In this document: positions 18,521-27,318 of the stretch, piece after piece | Layout: each line of letters starts with the position of its first letter | Numbering within the stretch: position 1 is the stretch's first letter | Assembly: GCA_964511065.1 (NCBI GenBank) | Contig: CAZEEG010000009.1 | Span: 15,530-79,529, forward strand | Reading direction: 5' to 3' | DNA: 64,000 bases | Origin: CALBRZ01 sp964511065 | GTDB taxonomy: Bacteria; Planctomycetota; Planctomycetia; Pirellulales; S012-138 | Made by a program: the position numbers and the translations under genes | Notes under the pieces: model-generated | The model's input: the letters and a program-made list of their open reading frames with translations, nothing else | The model's database searches: none | What the model was told of the DNA's origin: nothing

Positions 18521-19534
18521 ATGAACTTGTTCTGGCCAATGCTTTTCGCCCAGGCTGGCGATCGTCAGCCTGGCAATTGGGCTTGGATGGTCGTCGGCAT
18601 CTCCGTGGGGGTGATTATCCTCCTGGTGCTGCTGGTGCTGCTGCACAAGTACGGCAAGCTCTGGTTTCGGGCCTACATGTCCAATGCCAAGGTCAGCCCT
18701 TGGAGCTTGATCGGCATGAGCCTGCGGCAGGTGAATGCCAACTTGATCGTTGATGCCAAGGTGATGGCCATGCAGGCCGGCATCAGCGGCATCAGTACCC
18801 GGCGTTTGGAAGCCCACTACCTGGCTGGCGGTAACGTGCTGGGGGTGGTCAAGGCGATTATCGCCGCGCACCGGGCCGATATTGATCTGGACTTCGACCG
18901 GGCCGCGGCAATCGACCTGGCTGGCCGCGATGTGGTCGATGCCGTCCAAACGTCGGTCCATCCCAAGGTGATCGACTGCCCCGATCCCAAGCGGTCGGGC
19001 AAGACCACGCTGAGTGCCATCGCCCGTAACGGCGTGGAACTTCGCATTCGGGCCCGCGTGACGGTGCGGACGAACATTCTGCAGCTTATTGGCGGTGCCA
19101 CTGAAGACACGGTGATTGCCCGCGTGGGCGAAGGCATCATCACCGCCATTGGCTCGGCGGACTCCCATTTCGAAGTGATGGAATCGCCGGAAGTGATCTC
19201 CAAGGCCGTGCTGGCTCGGGGTCTCGATGCGCAAACCGCGTTTGAGATCGTGTCGATCGACATCGCCGATATCGACGTCGGCGAGAACATCGGCGCCCGA
19301 TTGCAGGCCGACCAGGCCGAAGCCGACATGCGCGTTGCCCGGGCCAAGGCCGAAGAACGCCGCGCACTGGCTGCTGCCCACGAGCAGGAGATGAAGGCCA
19401 AGGTCCAGGAGAATCGCGCCCGGGTGATCTTAGCCGAAGCAGAGGTTCCCCGGGCCATGGCCAATGCGTTCCGCCAAGGCAACCTGCACGTGTCCGGGCC
19501 CGACCATGGCTCCAACGGCAGCCCCGGGCACTAA
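18521..19534 (+). CDS. floA: Flotillin-like protein FloA, altered C-terminus
   Basis: 337 residues. One N-terminal membrane helix (MVVGISVGVIILLVLLVLL), then the FloA core: MSNAKVSPWSLIGMSLRQVN, KVIDCPDP, RARVTVRTNI, VGEGIITAIGS, IDIADIDVGENIGA, and a coiled coil rich in EA/QA repeats. FloA scaffolds membrane microdomains. Start 18521 follows AAAGG and places the helix at the N-terminus. Most FloA proteins continue after GNL with a conserved tail (GVMDYY...). Here the sequence switches after RQGNL to HVSGPDHGSNGSPGH and stops, and the last bases are repeated 75 bp downstream (see repeat). Confidence 0.9.
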   Translation: MNLFWPMLFAQAGDRQPGNWAWMVVGISVGVIILLVLLVLLHKYGKLWFRAYMSNAKVSPWSLIGMSLRQVNANLIVDAKVMAMQAGISGISTRRLEAHYLAGGNVLGVVKAIIAAHRADIDLDFDRAAAIDLAGRDVVDAVQTSVHPKVIDCPDPKRSGKTTLSAIARNGVELRIRARVTVRTNILQLIGGATEDTVIARVGEGIITAIGSADSHFEVMESPEVISKAVLARGLDAQTAFEIVSIDIADIDVGENIGARLQADQAEADMRVARAKAEERRALAAAHEQEMKAKVQENRARVILAEAEVPRAMANAFRQGNLHVSGPDHGSNGSPGH

Positions 19535-19619
19535 AGTCCGCTGGACCTCCTCTACGACCACTGGGAAAAAGGGGCCGGTGACGGCTCCAACGGCAGCCCC
19601 GGTCATTAAAGTCCGTTGG
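19508..19619 (+). repeat. Direct repeat pair at the floA 3' end
   Basis: A 37-bp segment at 19508-19544, containing the floA stop codon, recurs at 19583-19619 with three mismatches. The offset is 75 bp (25 codons), so the second copy in the floA frame again encodes GSNGSPGH followed by TAA. The intervening frame is open from the floA stop to the second stop. Confidence 0.9.
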
Positions 19620-19842
19620 GCTGGCAACCACGGCGATGCAGCACAGGCGCACCGAGTGGCGCAAAGGGCAGACGCTGGGCGCTTTAGCCTCTCGAAGCTG
19701 GCGTCCACGGCAACACGGACCAGTCGCTCGAAGGGGCGCAATCGGCAGCACCTGCGCATTTACGCCCATTGGGCCGTTGCACAATCACGCCTTGGCTGCG
19801 GCCACGCTTGGGGGGCGCCTGTGTCTGAACCAGCGCAACGGC

Positions 19843-20097
19843 TTATTGGCCGGAGAACAAGGACGTGCCGGTGTCGATGAAATCGCGCGGCGCTGGCAGG
19901 ATAGTTCCGCGGTGGTAGTTGCGGCGGACTGCGTTGCCGTAGAAGTGGAACGGTCGATACGGGCGCTCCGTGATCGGGGTTGCCAACAGACGTTCACGCT
20001 GGGGCCCACGAGCAATCACAGAACCAGACCAACTGGGTTCGGCGGCGAGGGGTGTAGCCATCATCACGATCAACATAACTGCGCTCAGCATGCGCAT
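19843..20097 (-). CDS. Small secreted protein
   Basis: 84 residues with a signal peptide (MRMLSAVMLIVMMATPLAAE) and a short basic mature part containing ERPYRPFHFYGNAVRRNYHRG, a stretch I recall from small planctomycete proteins of unknown function. GGGAG lies about 9 nt before the ATG on the minus strand, favouring this start over longer upstream options. It is followed in the reverse direction by the convergent floA end. Confidence 0.65.
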   Translation of the reverse strand: MRMLSAVMLIVMMATPLAAEPSWSGSVIARGPQRERLLATPITERPYRPFHFYGNAVRRNYHRGTILPAPRDFIDTGTSLFSGQ

Positions 20098-20343
20098 CAG
20101 ACAAAGTCTCCCTTTTCGTTGTGCTGACGTCAGGCTTTTCCGAAACATAGCTCGCAAATCGTTTGCGGCATGCGTTTTTCGTCGCCTGGCTGAAGATTCG
20201 CGCACCCCTCAAATTGCCCCCTGGGCTTCTGAGTAAGCGGCGGCGCAGTGTTACGCGGGCACCCCCCTGGCAACCGCTGCTTGGCGCCGGGAATCCTCGA
20301 TCGTTGGCGTTTTGACGCCCGCGGCCGTGACCGCGGCCCAAGG

Positions 20344-21945
20344 TCAGGAACCGTTGTTGCTGTTCATCTTCTGGAGACGCTGCTCCAGAGCGGCCCGATC
20401 GAAATTGGCCGGCACGGGATAATCTTGATTGGCTTCCAGTTCGGCCAGCGTGGGGGTGGGAGAAACGATTCCGCCCTCGGGCACATCCGCACCGGAAATC
20501 CAGACCACGGCGTTGAGGACCAGCTTGCGGAAATCGTCGTGTCCCCAATTCCAGTGGTCGTGCCCTCCGGTGAAGCCGAAGCCGCGGCCGCCGTCTTCGC
20601 GCTCAACGGCCCAGGCCAGGGTTTCAGCCATGCCTTTGCGCTTGGCGACGTGCGGATTGCCACCTCGCTCCGACGGCTGTTCGCGCCGGGTATTGTCGGG
20701 CGGCGTGGCCGTGAGAATGGGAACCACGCCGGAATCTTGTTCGCGGAAACGCATGTGGTAGTACCACTCGTCGCGAATCTCAAACGGCCGGACACCGCGC
20801 GTGATGGGGTGACCTTTCGCCAGCGTGGTCTTTTCCAGCGTCCAGTGCGGATTGACGGACCAGAAGGTTTCAAAGTAGCCGCCAATCCATTGCAGGAAAT
20901 AATGCCCCGGCTTTCCGGCCGGAACTTCCACCGCGTAATGCAGGCACGCCAGGCCCACGCCCCGTTTCATCAATGCGTCAAACGCTTCGAGGCGGTTATT
21001 GATGGGGTGCCCGCCACCGCCGTTCATGAACAGGACCACGCCATTTGCGTTATCAAACGCCGTGGGATCCTTGGGCCAGCCATTGAGATAAACGGTGGTC
21101 AACACGTCGGGTGCAGCGTCATCGAGCCATTTCTTCATCAACAGGCAGCCCGCGTTGAATTCGTGGGCGCCGTAGCCGTGGCTCTTGGTCCCGGCGACCA
21201 TCACGATCTTTTTCTTGTCTTCCAGCGGCAGGCGCTTCAGACGAATATCCTTGAACTGCACCAGCATGGGCGGCCCCGCGTGAAGTTGGAGCGCCAGGAT
21301 GCCGGCACGCTGGGCATTGGATCGGCCGTCGACCAGTTCGCACACCACCACGCCGTTGATGCGCTGGACGATGTGGTTGCCGCGAGCTTCAAGCTCGTAC
21401 TCGTTCCATTCCGAGGGCTTCAAACTGGCGAGAAACTTGCCAGTGTCCTCGGCCAATGGCGACTTCTCAGCCTGGTCGCCAGAGTACCGCACGGATGTTC
21501 CACGCTGAGCGAGCACGCCTCCGAACCGCTCGCCGTAGCAGGTGCCCAGCCAACTGCCGCCCGCATCGATATCCGCCTGGTAGCCGGCAACCACGTAATC
21601 GCCCAGGTGCTTGCTGCGGAACTGGATGCCGGAATTGCCGCTTTCGATGCGGAAGCGCGCTCTTAGAACGAAATCGTCCAGATCGCCGCCCTGCCAGATC
21701 AAGAAGGTATTGCCTTTGGTGGGGTTCTCGGCTGTTGTCTGCCCCGTAATGGCACCGTCGCGGACGGACCAGAATCCTTCCTTGCCTTCCCAGCCATCCA
21801 GGTCGCGGCCGTTGAAGATCGGCTTGAAGCCCGCCTCGTCGTTGGCACGGTCCGCGGCGTTGGCCGGCGTGGCGGTGACAAGCAACAGCATGGCCGCCGT
21901 GGCAGCCAAATAGCGACGGTATACGAACGAAATTCTTCGAAGCAT
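20344..21945 (-). CDS. Secreted DUF1080-ThuA fusion protein
   Basis: About 533 residues. Signal peptide (AATAAMLLLVTATPANAAD), then a DUF1080 domain (FKPIFNGRDLDGWEG, GNSGIQFRSKHLGDY, LQLHAGPPMLVQFKDIRLKRL), then a ThuA-like, class I amidotransferase-type domain (KIVMVAGTKSHGYGAHEF, GVVLFMNGGGGHP, VGLACLHYAVEV, GFTGGHDHWNWG). ThuA domains are linked to trehalose and sugar utilisation, DUF1080 to 3-keto-disaccharide hydrolysis, so the fusion points to extracytoplasmic sugar processing; the substrate is unknown. Start 21945 follows GAGGGTGG; the open frame continues to 22095. Confidence 0.9.
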   Translation of the reverse strand: MLRRISFVYRRYLAATAAMLLLVTATPANAADRANDEAGFKPIFNGRDLDGWEGKEGFWSVRDGAITGQTTAENPTKGNTFLIWQGGDLDDFVLRARFRIESGNSGIQFRSKHLGDYVVAGYQADIDAGGSWLGTCYGERFGGVLAQRGTSVRYSGDQAEKSPLAEDTGKFLASLKPSEWNEYELEARGNHIVQRINGVVVCELVDGRSNAQRAGILALQLHAGPPMLVQFKDIRLKRLPLEDKKKIVMVAGTKSHGYGAHEFNAGCLLMKKWLDDAAPDVLTTVYLNGWPKDPTAFDNANGVVLFMNGGGGHPINNRLEAFDALMKRGVGLACLHYAVEVPAGKPGHYFLQWIGGYFETFWSVNPHWTLEKTTLAKGHPITRGVRPFEIRDEWYYHMRFREQDSGVVPILTATPPDNTRREQPSERGGNPHVAKRKGMAETLAWAVEREDGGRGFGFTGGHDHWNWGHDDFRKLVLNAVVWISGADVPEGGIVSPTPTLAELEANQDYPVPANFDRAALEQRLQKMNSNNGS

Positions 21946-22303
21946 CGCGCCCACCCTCGTTCGTTGCGAATCCATGAAGGATAGAGATTGGCCTGGGGCC
22001 GGCAGCGTGCTCGTCCCTGGCGGGAACCAGACTAACACCCGCGGCGCGCGAAGTAAAACAACTGGGGGGCTAGCACGGCTGCCAACATGCCGCACCCCCA
22101 GGCGCGCTGCCGCCTCTTCGCAGCGCGTGCTCGGCGGGCCGATAGCGCAGCTTCGCCCGGTTCGGACGTGGCCTCGGCCTCTTGGCTTTGAAACTCAGCG
22201 GCTCTCTTCTGCACATGGGGCAATTCTCTTGATGGTTGCGCTGCGTAGAATGAGACAGAGTCCGGCACCCAAAAGGGGCAGACACCGTACCACGGCTGGC
22301 CGT

Positions 22304-22762
22304 ATGAACGATCTGGAGTTCATCATCGAGCGGATCGAGAACGGGTTGCTGCTCCCGGCGAGCATGCTGCGGCTTTCCACCGATCGTGCGCTTGAGCAAC
22401 GAGGCAAGTCGCGTTTCGCCAAGCCCTGGCGCCGACTCCAGGCCGAGGTCGAAAGGGCGATTTACGAGGCAGGGCTCCCCCTTCGCATCCGAAACGACCT
22501 GGCAACGCTGCGCGAGGTGGCCTTTATCCGCGTGTACGACTTCACAGAACATGTAGACCTGGCTGGCACTGTATCCGATGATTTCGGCCTGTTTGGCGGG
22601 GCGCTGCTGACTTCACTCAACGATGCCTGGCTCAACGGCCTGTGGTGTGAGTACCGCCAAGGCCGATTCCCATGCAACAATGTTCGATCAGTCGAAGGTT
22701 CGCTCCACGATTTGCTCTACGAAGAACCCGAGCCCGAGCGGGCTTGGGTGCGCGGGTCCTAG
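22304..22762 (+). CDS. Conserved-looking hypothetical protein
   Basis: 152-residue soluble acidic protein with no recognised domain. It begins MNDLEFIIERIENGLL and contains several amphipathic stretches (RLQAEVERAIYEAGLP, DDFGLFGGALLTSLNDAW) and a Pro/Glu-rich C-terminus (EEPEPERAW). Codon use looks coding throughout and the open frame extends well 5' of the chosen ATG, so the start is uncertain. It is divergent from the DUF1080-ThuA gene. Confidence 0.6.
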   Translation: MNDLEFIIERIENGLLLPASMLRLSTDRALEQRGKSRFAKPWRRLQAEVERAIYEAGLPLRIRNDLATLREVAFIRVYDFTEHVDLAGTVSDDFGLFGGALLTSLNDAWLNGLWCEYRQGRFPCNNVRSVEGSLHDLLYEEPEPERAWVRGS

Positions 22763-23088
22763 TCGCCGATTCCTCGACCTTGGCGGTAACCAATGAATCT
22801 AGGGGGCGAGCCGGTCCACGCGCAGGCTTGGTAACCTGGGCCTAAAAGCTGGCGGTACTGTCCAGCGAGCCATTTGGTGTGAAAAAGCTGCGACAAAGTG
22901 TCACAGCAATCCATGGCGGTTGATGGGTGGCGCATCGCACGCAGGCCGCAGCGGCAGCTTACGGTCCGTCTCCAACGATTCATTCTGGTGGACCCGCTCG
23001 TTTGGCCCCTTGTCAAACGCTGGCGGTTTTTGATTCAATCCGTCGGAAAGCGATCAATCATTCCTCCCAGCACACAGGCGGCGCACCG
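22763..23088. other. Intergenic, nothing recognised
   Basis: About 325 bp before the DUF1015 gene. No clear promoter, RNA or coding signal. Confidence 0.4.
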
Positions 23089-24393
23089 ATGCCGGATATT
23101 CAGGCTTTCCGCGGAATTCGATACGACTTGGGTCATGTAGGCAGTCTGCGCGATGTGGTCGCGCCGCCTTACGATGTGATCGGCGAAGAGGAACAGACTC
23201 GGCTTTACGAGCGGCATCCGGCCAACGTGATTCGCCTGATTCTGAACCGGCCCGAACCTGGCGACGACGAGCAGAACCATGTCTACAGCCGCGCGGCCAG
23301 ATTCTTCAAAGAGTGGCAGCGGCAAGGCGTACTGTTCACCGAGGGTGAGCCTGCTATCTACGTGTACCACCAACAGTTTACGTTCAATGGGCAGGAGTAC
23401 ACCCGGCGAGGGTTCATGGCCCGGGTCCGCCTGGAGCGGTTCGGCGAAGGGTCCATTTACCCGCACGAAGAAACAATGTCCGGGCCCAAGGAGGATCGGT
23501 TCCGGCTGATGAGCGCCTGCAAGGCTCAGCTCAGCCCCGTGTTTGGACTGTATCCCGACCCCGAACGGTATGCCCAGGGCATTCTCGATGCGGCAATTGC
23601 CGGCCAACCGTCGCTCGAAGCCACCGACGATTTGGGGGTGCGGCACCAGTTGTGGGTGGTAACCAACACCAAGGTCATTGCCGATGTGACCGCGGCCCTG
23701 GGCGGAAAGCCGGTGTTCATTGCCGACGGCCACCATCGCTTTGAAACCGCGTGCAATTATCGCGATGCCCTGATCGAAAAGCAGGGGCCGCTCGATCCCT
23801 CGCACCCGGCCAATTACGTGCTGATGATGTGTGTGGGCATGAGCGACGAGGGCATGGTCGTGTTCCCCACTCACCGGTTGTTCCAGGGGTTGCCCGAGAT
23901 GACCTCGGCCCAATTGACGGAGAAATTGGGCGATTGCTTTACGTGCCGCGACGGCGGCCAAGGCCCCGATGCCGCCAATACCGTGTGGGAAGACATGGAA
24001 ACCAGCGATCTGCAGGGCCTGCTCGGTTTTTACACCAAGGCCGACGATCGCTGGACGCTGGCCGAAATCACCGATGCCGGCCGGGAACGCCTCGCCACGT
24101 TGTCTGCCGATCGCAGCGAAGACTGGCGCGGTTTGGGTGTGGCCATCCTGCATCGCCTGGCAATTGAGGAATTGTTGGGCGGGAAAAACCTGCCCAAGCC
24201 GGGCTATGTCCACCTGGTCCAGGAAGTGATTGACGGCCTCAAAACGGGGCAATATCCGCTGGGGGCCCTGGTTATGCCGCCGCGCTTGGACCAGATCCAG
24301 GCTGTCAGCGAGCACGTGGAACGGATGCCGGCTAAGAGCACCTACTTCTATCCGAAACTGCTGTCTGGCCTGGTGTTCCACTCGCTGGAGTAG
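23089..24393 (+). CDS. DUF1015 family protein
   Basis: 434-residue protein matching DUF1015 end to end: MPDIQAFRGIRYD, VAPPYDVIGEEEQ, YVYHQQFTFNGQEYTRRGF, the central FIADGHHRFETACNYRD, and KPGYVHLVQEVIDGL. The GHHR motif is the family's most conserved element and suggests a catalytic or nucleotide-binding role. Proteins of this family have been linked to serine metabolism (serine kinase-like) in some organisms; the function here is not established. Start at 23089, because the longer frame upstream lacks family similarity. It sits upstream of cysK on the same strand, about 320 bp away, with an independent promoter between. Confidence 0.88.
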   Translation: MPDIQAFRGIRYDLGHVGSLRDVVAPPYDVIGEEEQTRLYERHPANVIRLILNRPEPGDDEQNHVYSRAARFFKEWQRQGVLFTEGEPAIYVYHQQFTFNGQEYTRRGFMARVRLERFGEGSIYPHEETMSGPKEDRFRLMSACKAQLSPVFGLYPDPERYAQGILDAAIAGQPSLEATDDLGVRHQLWVVTNTKVIADVTAALGGKPVFIADGHHRFETACNYRDALIEKQGPLDPSHPANYVLMMCVGMSDEGMVVFPTHRLFQGLPEMTSAQLTEKLGDCFTCRDGGQGPDAANTVWEDMETSDLQGLLGFYTKADDRWTLAEITDAGRERLATLSADRSEDWRGLGVAILHRLAIEELLGGKNLPKPGYVHLVQEVIDGLKTGQYPLGALVMPPRLDQIQAVSEHVERMPAKSTYFYPKLLSGLVFHSLE

Positions 24394-24464
24394 GCCCAGC
24401 CCTGGGCCAATCTGAGGGCGGCTGCGACCGACTGAGCCGGTCGCTGTGCGCAAACTGCGCAAGG

Positions 24465-24494
24465 TTGACCGGTTTTTGCGCCCTTTGCTATACT
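24465..24494 (+). promoter_or_regulatory. Sigma-70-type promoter for cysK
   Basis: TTGACC at 24465-24470 and TATACT at 24489-24494, spaced 18 nt. Transcription from here would give a leader of about 215 nt before cysK. I did not recognise a known riboswitch in that leader. Confidence 0.65.
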
Positions 24495-24715
24495 CCCTCG
24501 CGTTCTAGGAAAATTGGCTAGGGGACGCGGCGAATCTAGCAAATCTCCCATCGGAACGACTGCCCAAACGGGGCGACCGGCAACGTCGATCGATCTCGCG
24601 CAGCCGTATGGCACTTGCCAACCACCGCCAGGTTAGGTAGTGGAATCAAGCGCACCGAAGACCTGCTGCTTGCGTCGTCGTTCCGCGACTTCTCACTGAA
24701 TTCAGGAGGACTTTC

Positions 24716-25666
24716 ATGGCCGTTCGAGGCGCTCACCGCGACATCACCCACGCCATTGGCGATACCCCGCTTGTGCTTCTCCGCCGCATGACGCAAGGCT
24801 GCAAGGGCACGGTGTATGCCAAGCTCGAAAACCTTAACCCCCTCTGGAGCGTGAAAGATCGCATTGCCCGGGCGATGATCGACGCCGCCGAACGCGATGG
24901 CCTGATCAACGAAAACACCGTGATCATCGAGCCGACCAGCGGTAACACGGGGATCGGCCTGGCATTCGTGTGTGCTGCCCGCGGCTACCGCTTGGTGGTC
25001 ACCATGCCCGAGAGCATGAGCCTGGAGCGCCGTCGGATGCTCAAGGCGCTGGGGGCAGAGTTGGTGCTGACACCGGCGGCCGAAGGCATGCCCGGCGCGC
25101 TGCGCAAGGCCGATGAGTTGGTGAGCCAGAATTCCAACTACTACATGCCGCAGCAGTTCAAGAACCCGGCCAACCCCGAGGTCCATCGCCTCACCACGGC
25201 CGAGGAAGTCTGGCGCGACACGGAAGGCAAGGTCGATATCTTCGTGTCTGGCGTGGGGACCGGCGGCACAATCACGGGCGTGGGTGAAGTGCTCAAGCAG
25301 CGCAAGCCCGGTGTCAAAATCGTGGCCGTCGAACCGACCAACAGCCCTGTGATCACTCAGAAACTGGCGGGCCAGGAACTCAAGCCCGGCAAGCACACCA
25401 TCCAGGGCCTGGGGGCTGGTTTCATTCCCGATGTGTTGAACCTGGAAGTCATCGATGAAGTGGTTCAGGTTCAAGACGAAGACGCCATGGAATCGGCCCG
25501 CCGCCTGGCAAGCGAAGAAGGCCTGATGTGCGGGATCAGCTCGGGGGCCGCCGCGTGGGCCGCCATCGAACTGGCCAAGCGGCCTGAAAACGCCGGCAAG
25601 CAGATCGTTACCGTGCTGCCGGACCTGGGCGAGCGCTACCTCTCCACCAAGCTGTTCCCCGAGTAA
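24716..25666 (+). CDS. cysK: Cysteine synthase (O-acetylserine sulfhydrylase)
   Basis: 316 residues, PLP enzyme that makes cysteine from O-acetylserine and sulfide in the cytoplasm. The PLP lysine is K47 in NPLWSVKDR (the usual form is NPAASVKDR, so LW is a small departure). The substrate-binding loop PTSGNTGIG lies at about residues 73-81 and the PLP phosphate loop is VGTGGTITG. The C-terminal GISSGAAAWAA is also typical. An AGGAGG lies just before the ATG. A sigma-70-like promoter and long leader precede it and a strong terminator follows, so it is a single-gene unit. Confidence 0.96.
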   Translation: MAVRGAHRDITHAIGDTPLVLLRRMTQGCKGTVYAKLENLNPLWSVKDRIARAMIDAAERDGLINENTVIIEPTSGNTGIGLAFVCAARGYRLVVTMPESMSLERRRMLKALGAELVLTPAAEGMPGALRKADELVSQNSNYYMPQQFKNPANPEVHRLTTAEEVWRDTEGKVDIFVSGVGTGGTITGVGEVLKQRKPGVKIVAVEPTNSPVITQKLAGQELKPGKHTIQGLGAGFIPDVLNLEVIDEVVQVQDEDAMESARRLASEEGLMCGISSGAAAWAAIELAKRPENAGKQIVTVLPDLGERYLSTKLFPE

Positions 25667-25766
25667 ACGGTACCGGCGGACATTCGGATCGCGCGGCCTA
25701 TCCAGGTTGCAATCTGATCCATGAAACCGGGCGCGACACCACCGGTGCGCGATCCAAACCAACCAG

Positions 25767-25799
25767 GGGCCGCGGCGATGATACCCGCCGCGGCCCTTT
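25767..25799 (+). terminator. Rho-independent terminator after cysK
   Basis: Perfect 11-bp GC-rich stem (25767-25777 with 25786-25796, arm GGGCCGCGGCG), 8-nt loop, then TTT. The rest of 25667-26172 shows nothing else recognisable. Confidence 0.8.
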
Positions 25800-26172
25800 C
25801 TCATGCGCGCGGTATGAGCCCTATGGTGCGCACCGTCATGTGCGCTACGAAATGTGTACTCGCGTGCCTGCCGCCGCTGCGAACCGCAAACGGCAGAACC
25901 GTTTCATCCGCTCGTTGCGATGCATTCGCTATAAACGCTTTGAACGCCCTGGCCGGTATCGCCGTTCGCCCGGCAAGACGTTGACGATTGCGCCGGTAGC
26001 AAACGGTTGGTGAACGGTCTGTTGAACTGGTTGTGCTGGTCTTTCTGCCCGGCATGGTTCTACCGCGGAGCTATCCTTTCCCATGGCATCGAGCGCCGCT
26101 GGCGGAAAATCGGCTCCCTGTACGGATGGCTTGATCCAGATCCCCTCAGTCCGACTGTATAGGAGGAGTGCA

Positions 26173-26412
26173 ATGCGAGCCTGTTTCGATCGTAAGTACA
26201 TGGTCTTGTTGATCGTCAATATCGGTTTCTGGTGCGTGCTAGGCTTCAATCAGGAGTCGACCGGACAGAACAATCCCCCTAAGGCGCCCTTTGCCAACGC
26301 GGTTGAGCAGCGCATCGAAATCGTGAACGAACTGAAGGAAATCAAAGCACTGCTCAAGGAGCAGAACGCGCTGCTCAGTTCCGGGAAACTCCAGGTAACG
26401 GTGGCCCGATAG
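26173..26412 (+). CDS. Small membrane-anchored coiled-coil protein
   Basis: 79 residues: one N-terminal hydrophobic helix (YMVLLIVNIGFWCVLGF), then a polar part ending in a short coiled coil (VEQRIEIVNELKEIKALLKEQNALL). AGGAGG lies close before the ATG, which decides the start. No known family. It lies 54 bp before the pseudopilin gene at the head of the pilus/secretion cluster, so it may be a co-transcribed accessory subunit; that is inferred only from position. Confidence 0.75.
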   Translation: MRACFDRKYMVLLIVNIGFWCVLGFNQESTGQNNPPKAPFANAVEQRIEIVNELKEIKALLKEQNALLSSGKLQVTVAR

Positions 26413-26465
26413 TCGCCTCGCCCTGCGGCGTGCGGTGGCCAATGCCGCTTGAGACAGCACCAATT

Positions 26466-27026
26466 ATGAGGCGCATTTCCATCATCCGCCGCGGTTTGAC
26501 GCTGATCGAAATGCTGATCGTGCTTGCGCTGTTGGGAATTCTCGCGGCGCTGGCCCTCCCCAACCAGCAGCCAGCCACCGGCGAGCAACTGCGCGGTGCT
26601 GCCGAAATGGTGGCTTCCGATATCAGCTACGCTCGCAGTCTGGCCATGATGGGAAACAGCCGTTACCGGATTACGTTTGATACGGGCAAGCAGCGATACA
26701 TCCTGAGACACTCCGGAAGCAACCCGGCGCTGAATACTTTGCCGGCCGACGGTTTTGGTTCTCCGGCGGACCCGCCCGACCAGCGAATCGGCCGGCTCGA
26801 TCGGTTTCCCGACCTGGCGACCGACGTGCGGTTGCTGTCGGTCGACTCGGGCGGAGCCACGGTCAACCACGTGGAGTTCGGCCCACTGGGAGAAACCACC
26901 CGGGCCACGGAAACGGTGGTCTGGCTCACGGCGGGGCACGGCAGCGGGCGCCGCTGGGTGGCAATACGGATCAATCCGGCAACCGGACTGGTACGCATCG
27001 GCAACATTCAGTCCACGTCGCCCTAG
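26466..27026 (+). CDS. GspH/FimT-like pseudopilin
   Basis: 186 residues with a type IV pilin N-methylation signal: RRGLTLIEMLIVLALLGILAALALP, with glycine at -1, and glutamate five residues after the cleavage site. The hydrophobic helix is followed by a GspH-like globular part (MVASDISYARSLAMMGNSRYRITFD). This minor pseudopilin type helps initiate the pilus or pseudopilus tip. It is the only prepilin-like gene seen in the window; no prepilin peptidase is nearby. It is first of the assembly genes, separated from pilM by 292 bp that contain a dispersed repeat. Confidence 0.9.
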   Translation: MRRISIIRRGLTLIEMLIVLALLGILAALALPNQQPATGEQLRGAAEMVASDISYARSLAMMGNSRYRITFDTGKQRYILRHSGSNPALNTLPADGFGSPADPPDQRIGRLDRFPDLATDVRLLSVDSGGATVNHVEFGPLGETTRATETVVWLTAGHGSGRRWVAIRINPATGLVRIGNIQSTSP

Positions 27027-27104
27027 TTCACGTGCAGGAGCCCGATACCCAACCAATTTGATCATTGCTGACTTCGTCCGGATGTGTGCGACAAGCAATT
27101 GGAC

Positions 27105-27239
27105 GCCTGCCAAGCGAATGTCCGCTGCATTTCATACCGGTCCGCCGAAATGCCGCGGATTGTGTTGAAAAACGGAACGAGTCTGGCACCGATGGTTCGT
27201 CCTCCTGACATGGGCGGCGCAACCATCAATACGGCAGCC
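27105..27239 (+). repeat. Dispersed intergenic repeat, copy A
   Basis: 135 bp aligned without gaps to 51877-52011; I count about 100 identical positions (74%). Best block: GCGAATGTCCGCT. Copy C (9841-9961) is a third member in inverse orientation. It splits the pseudopilin gene from pilM. Confidence 0.8.
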
Positions 27240-27318
27240 ATGAGATCAGGCACCACTTGGTCGCGCGGTAATTTTCATAACACGCCTACAGATCCATAAC
27301 AGGCTCACAGACGGATAT

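Noticed and set aside
19464..19880. Plus-strand frame across the floA end and repeat
   Set aside because: Overlaps floA out of frame and encodes repeat-derived low-complexity sequence.
24500..24715. SAM riboswitch before cysK
   Set aside because: No recognisable consensus; left as an unexplained leader.
25675..25700. GCGGACATTCG matching part of the repeat
   Set aside because: Only about 11 bp; chance match likely.
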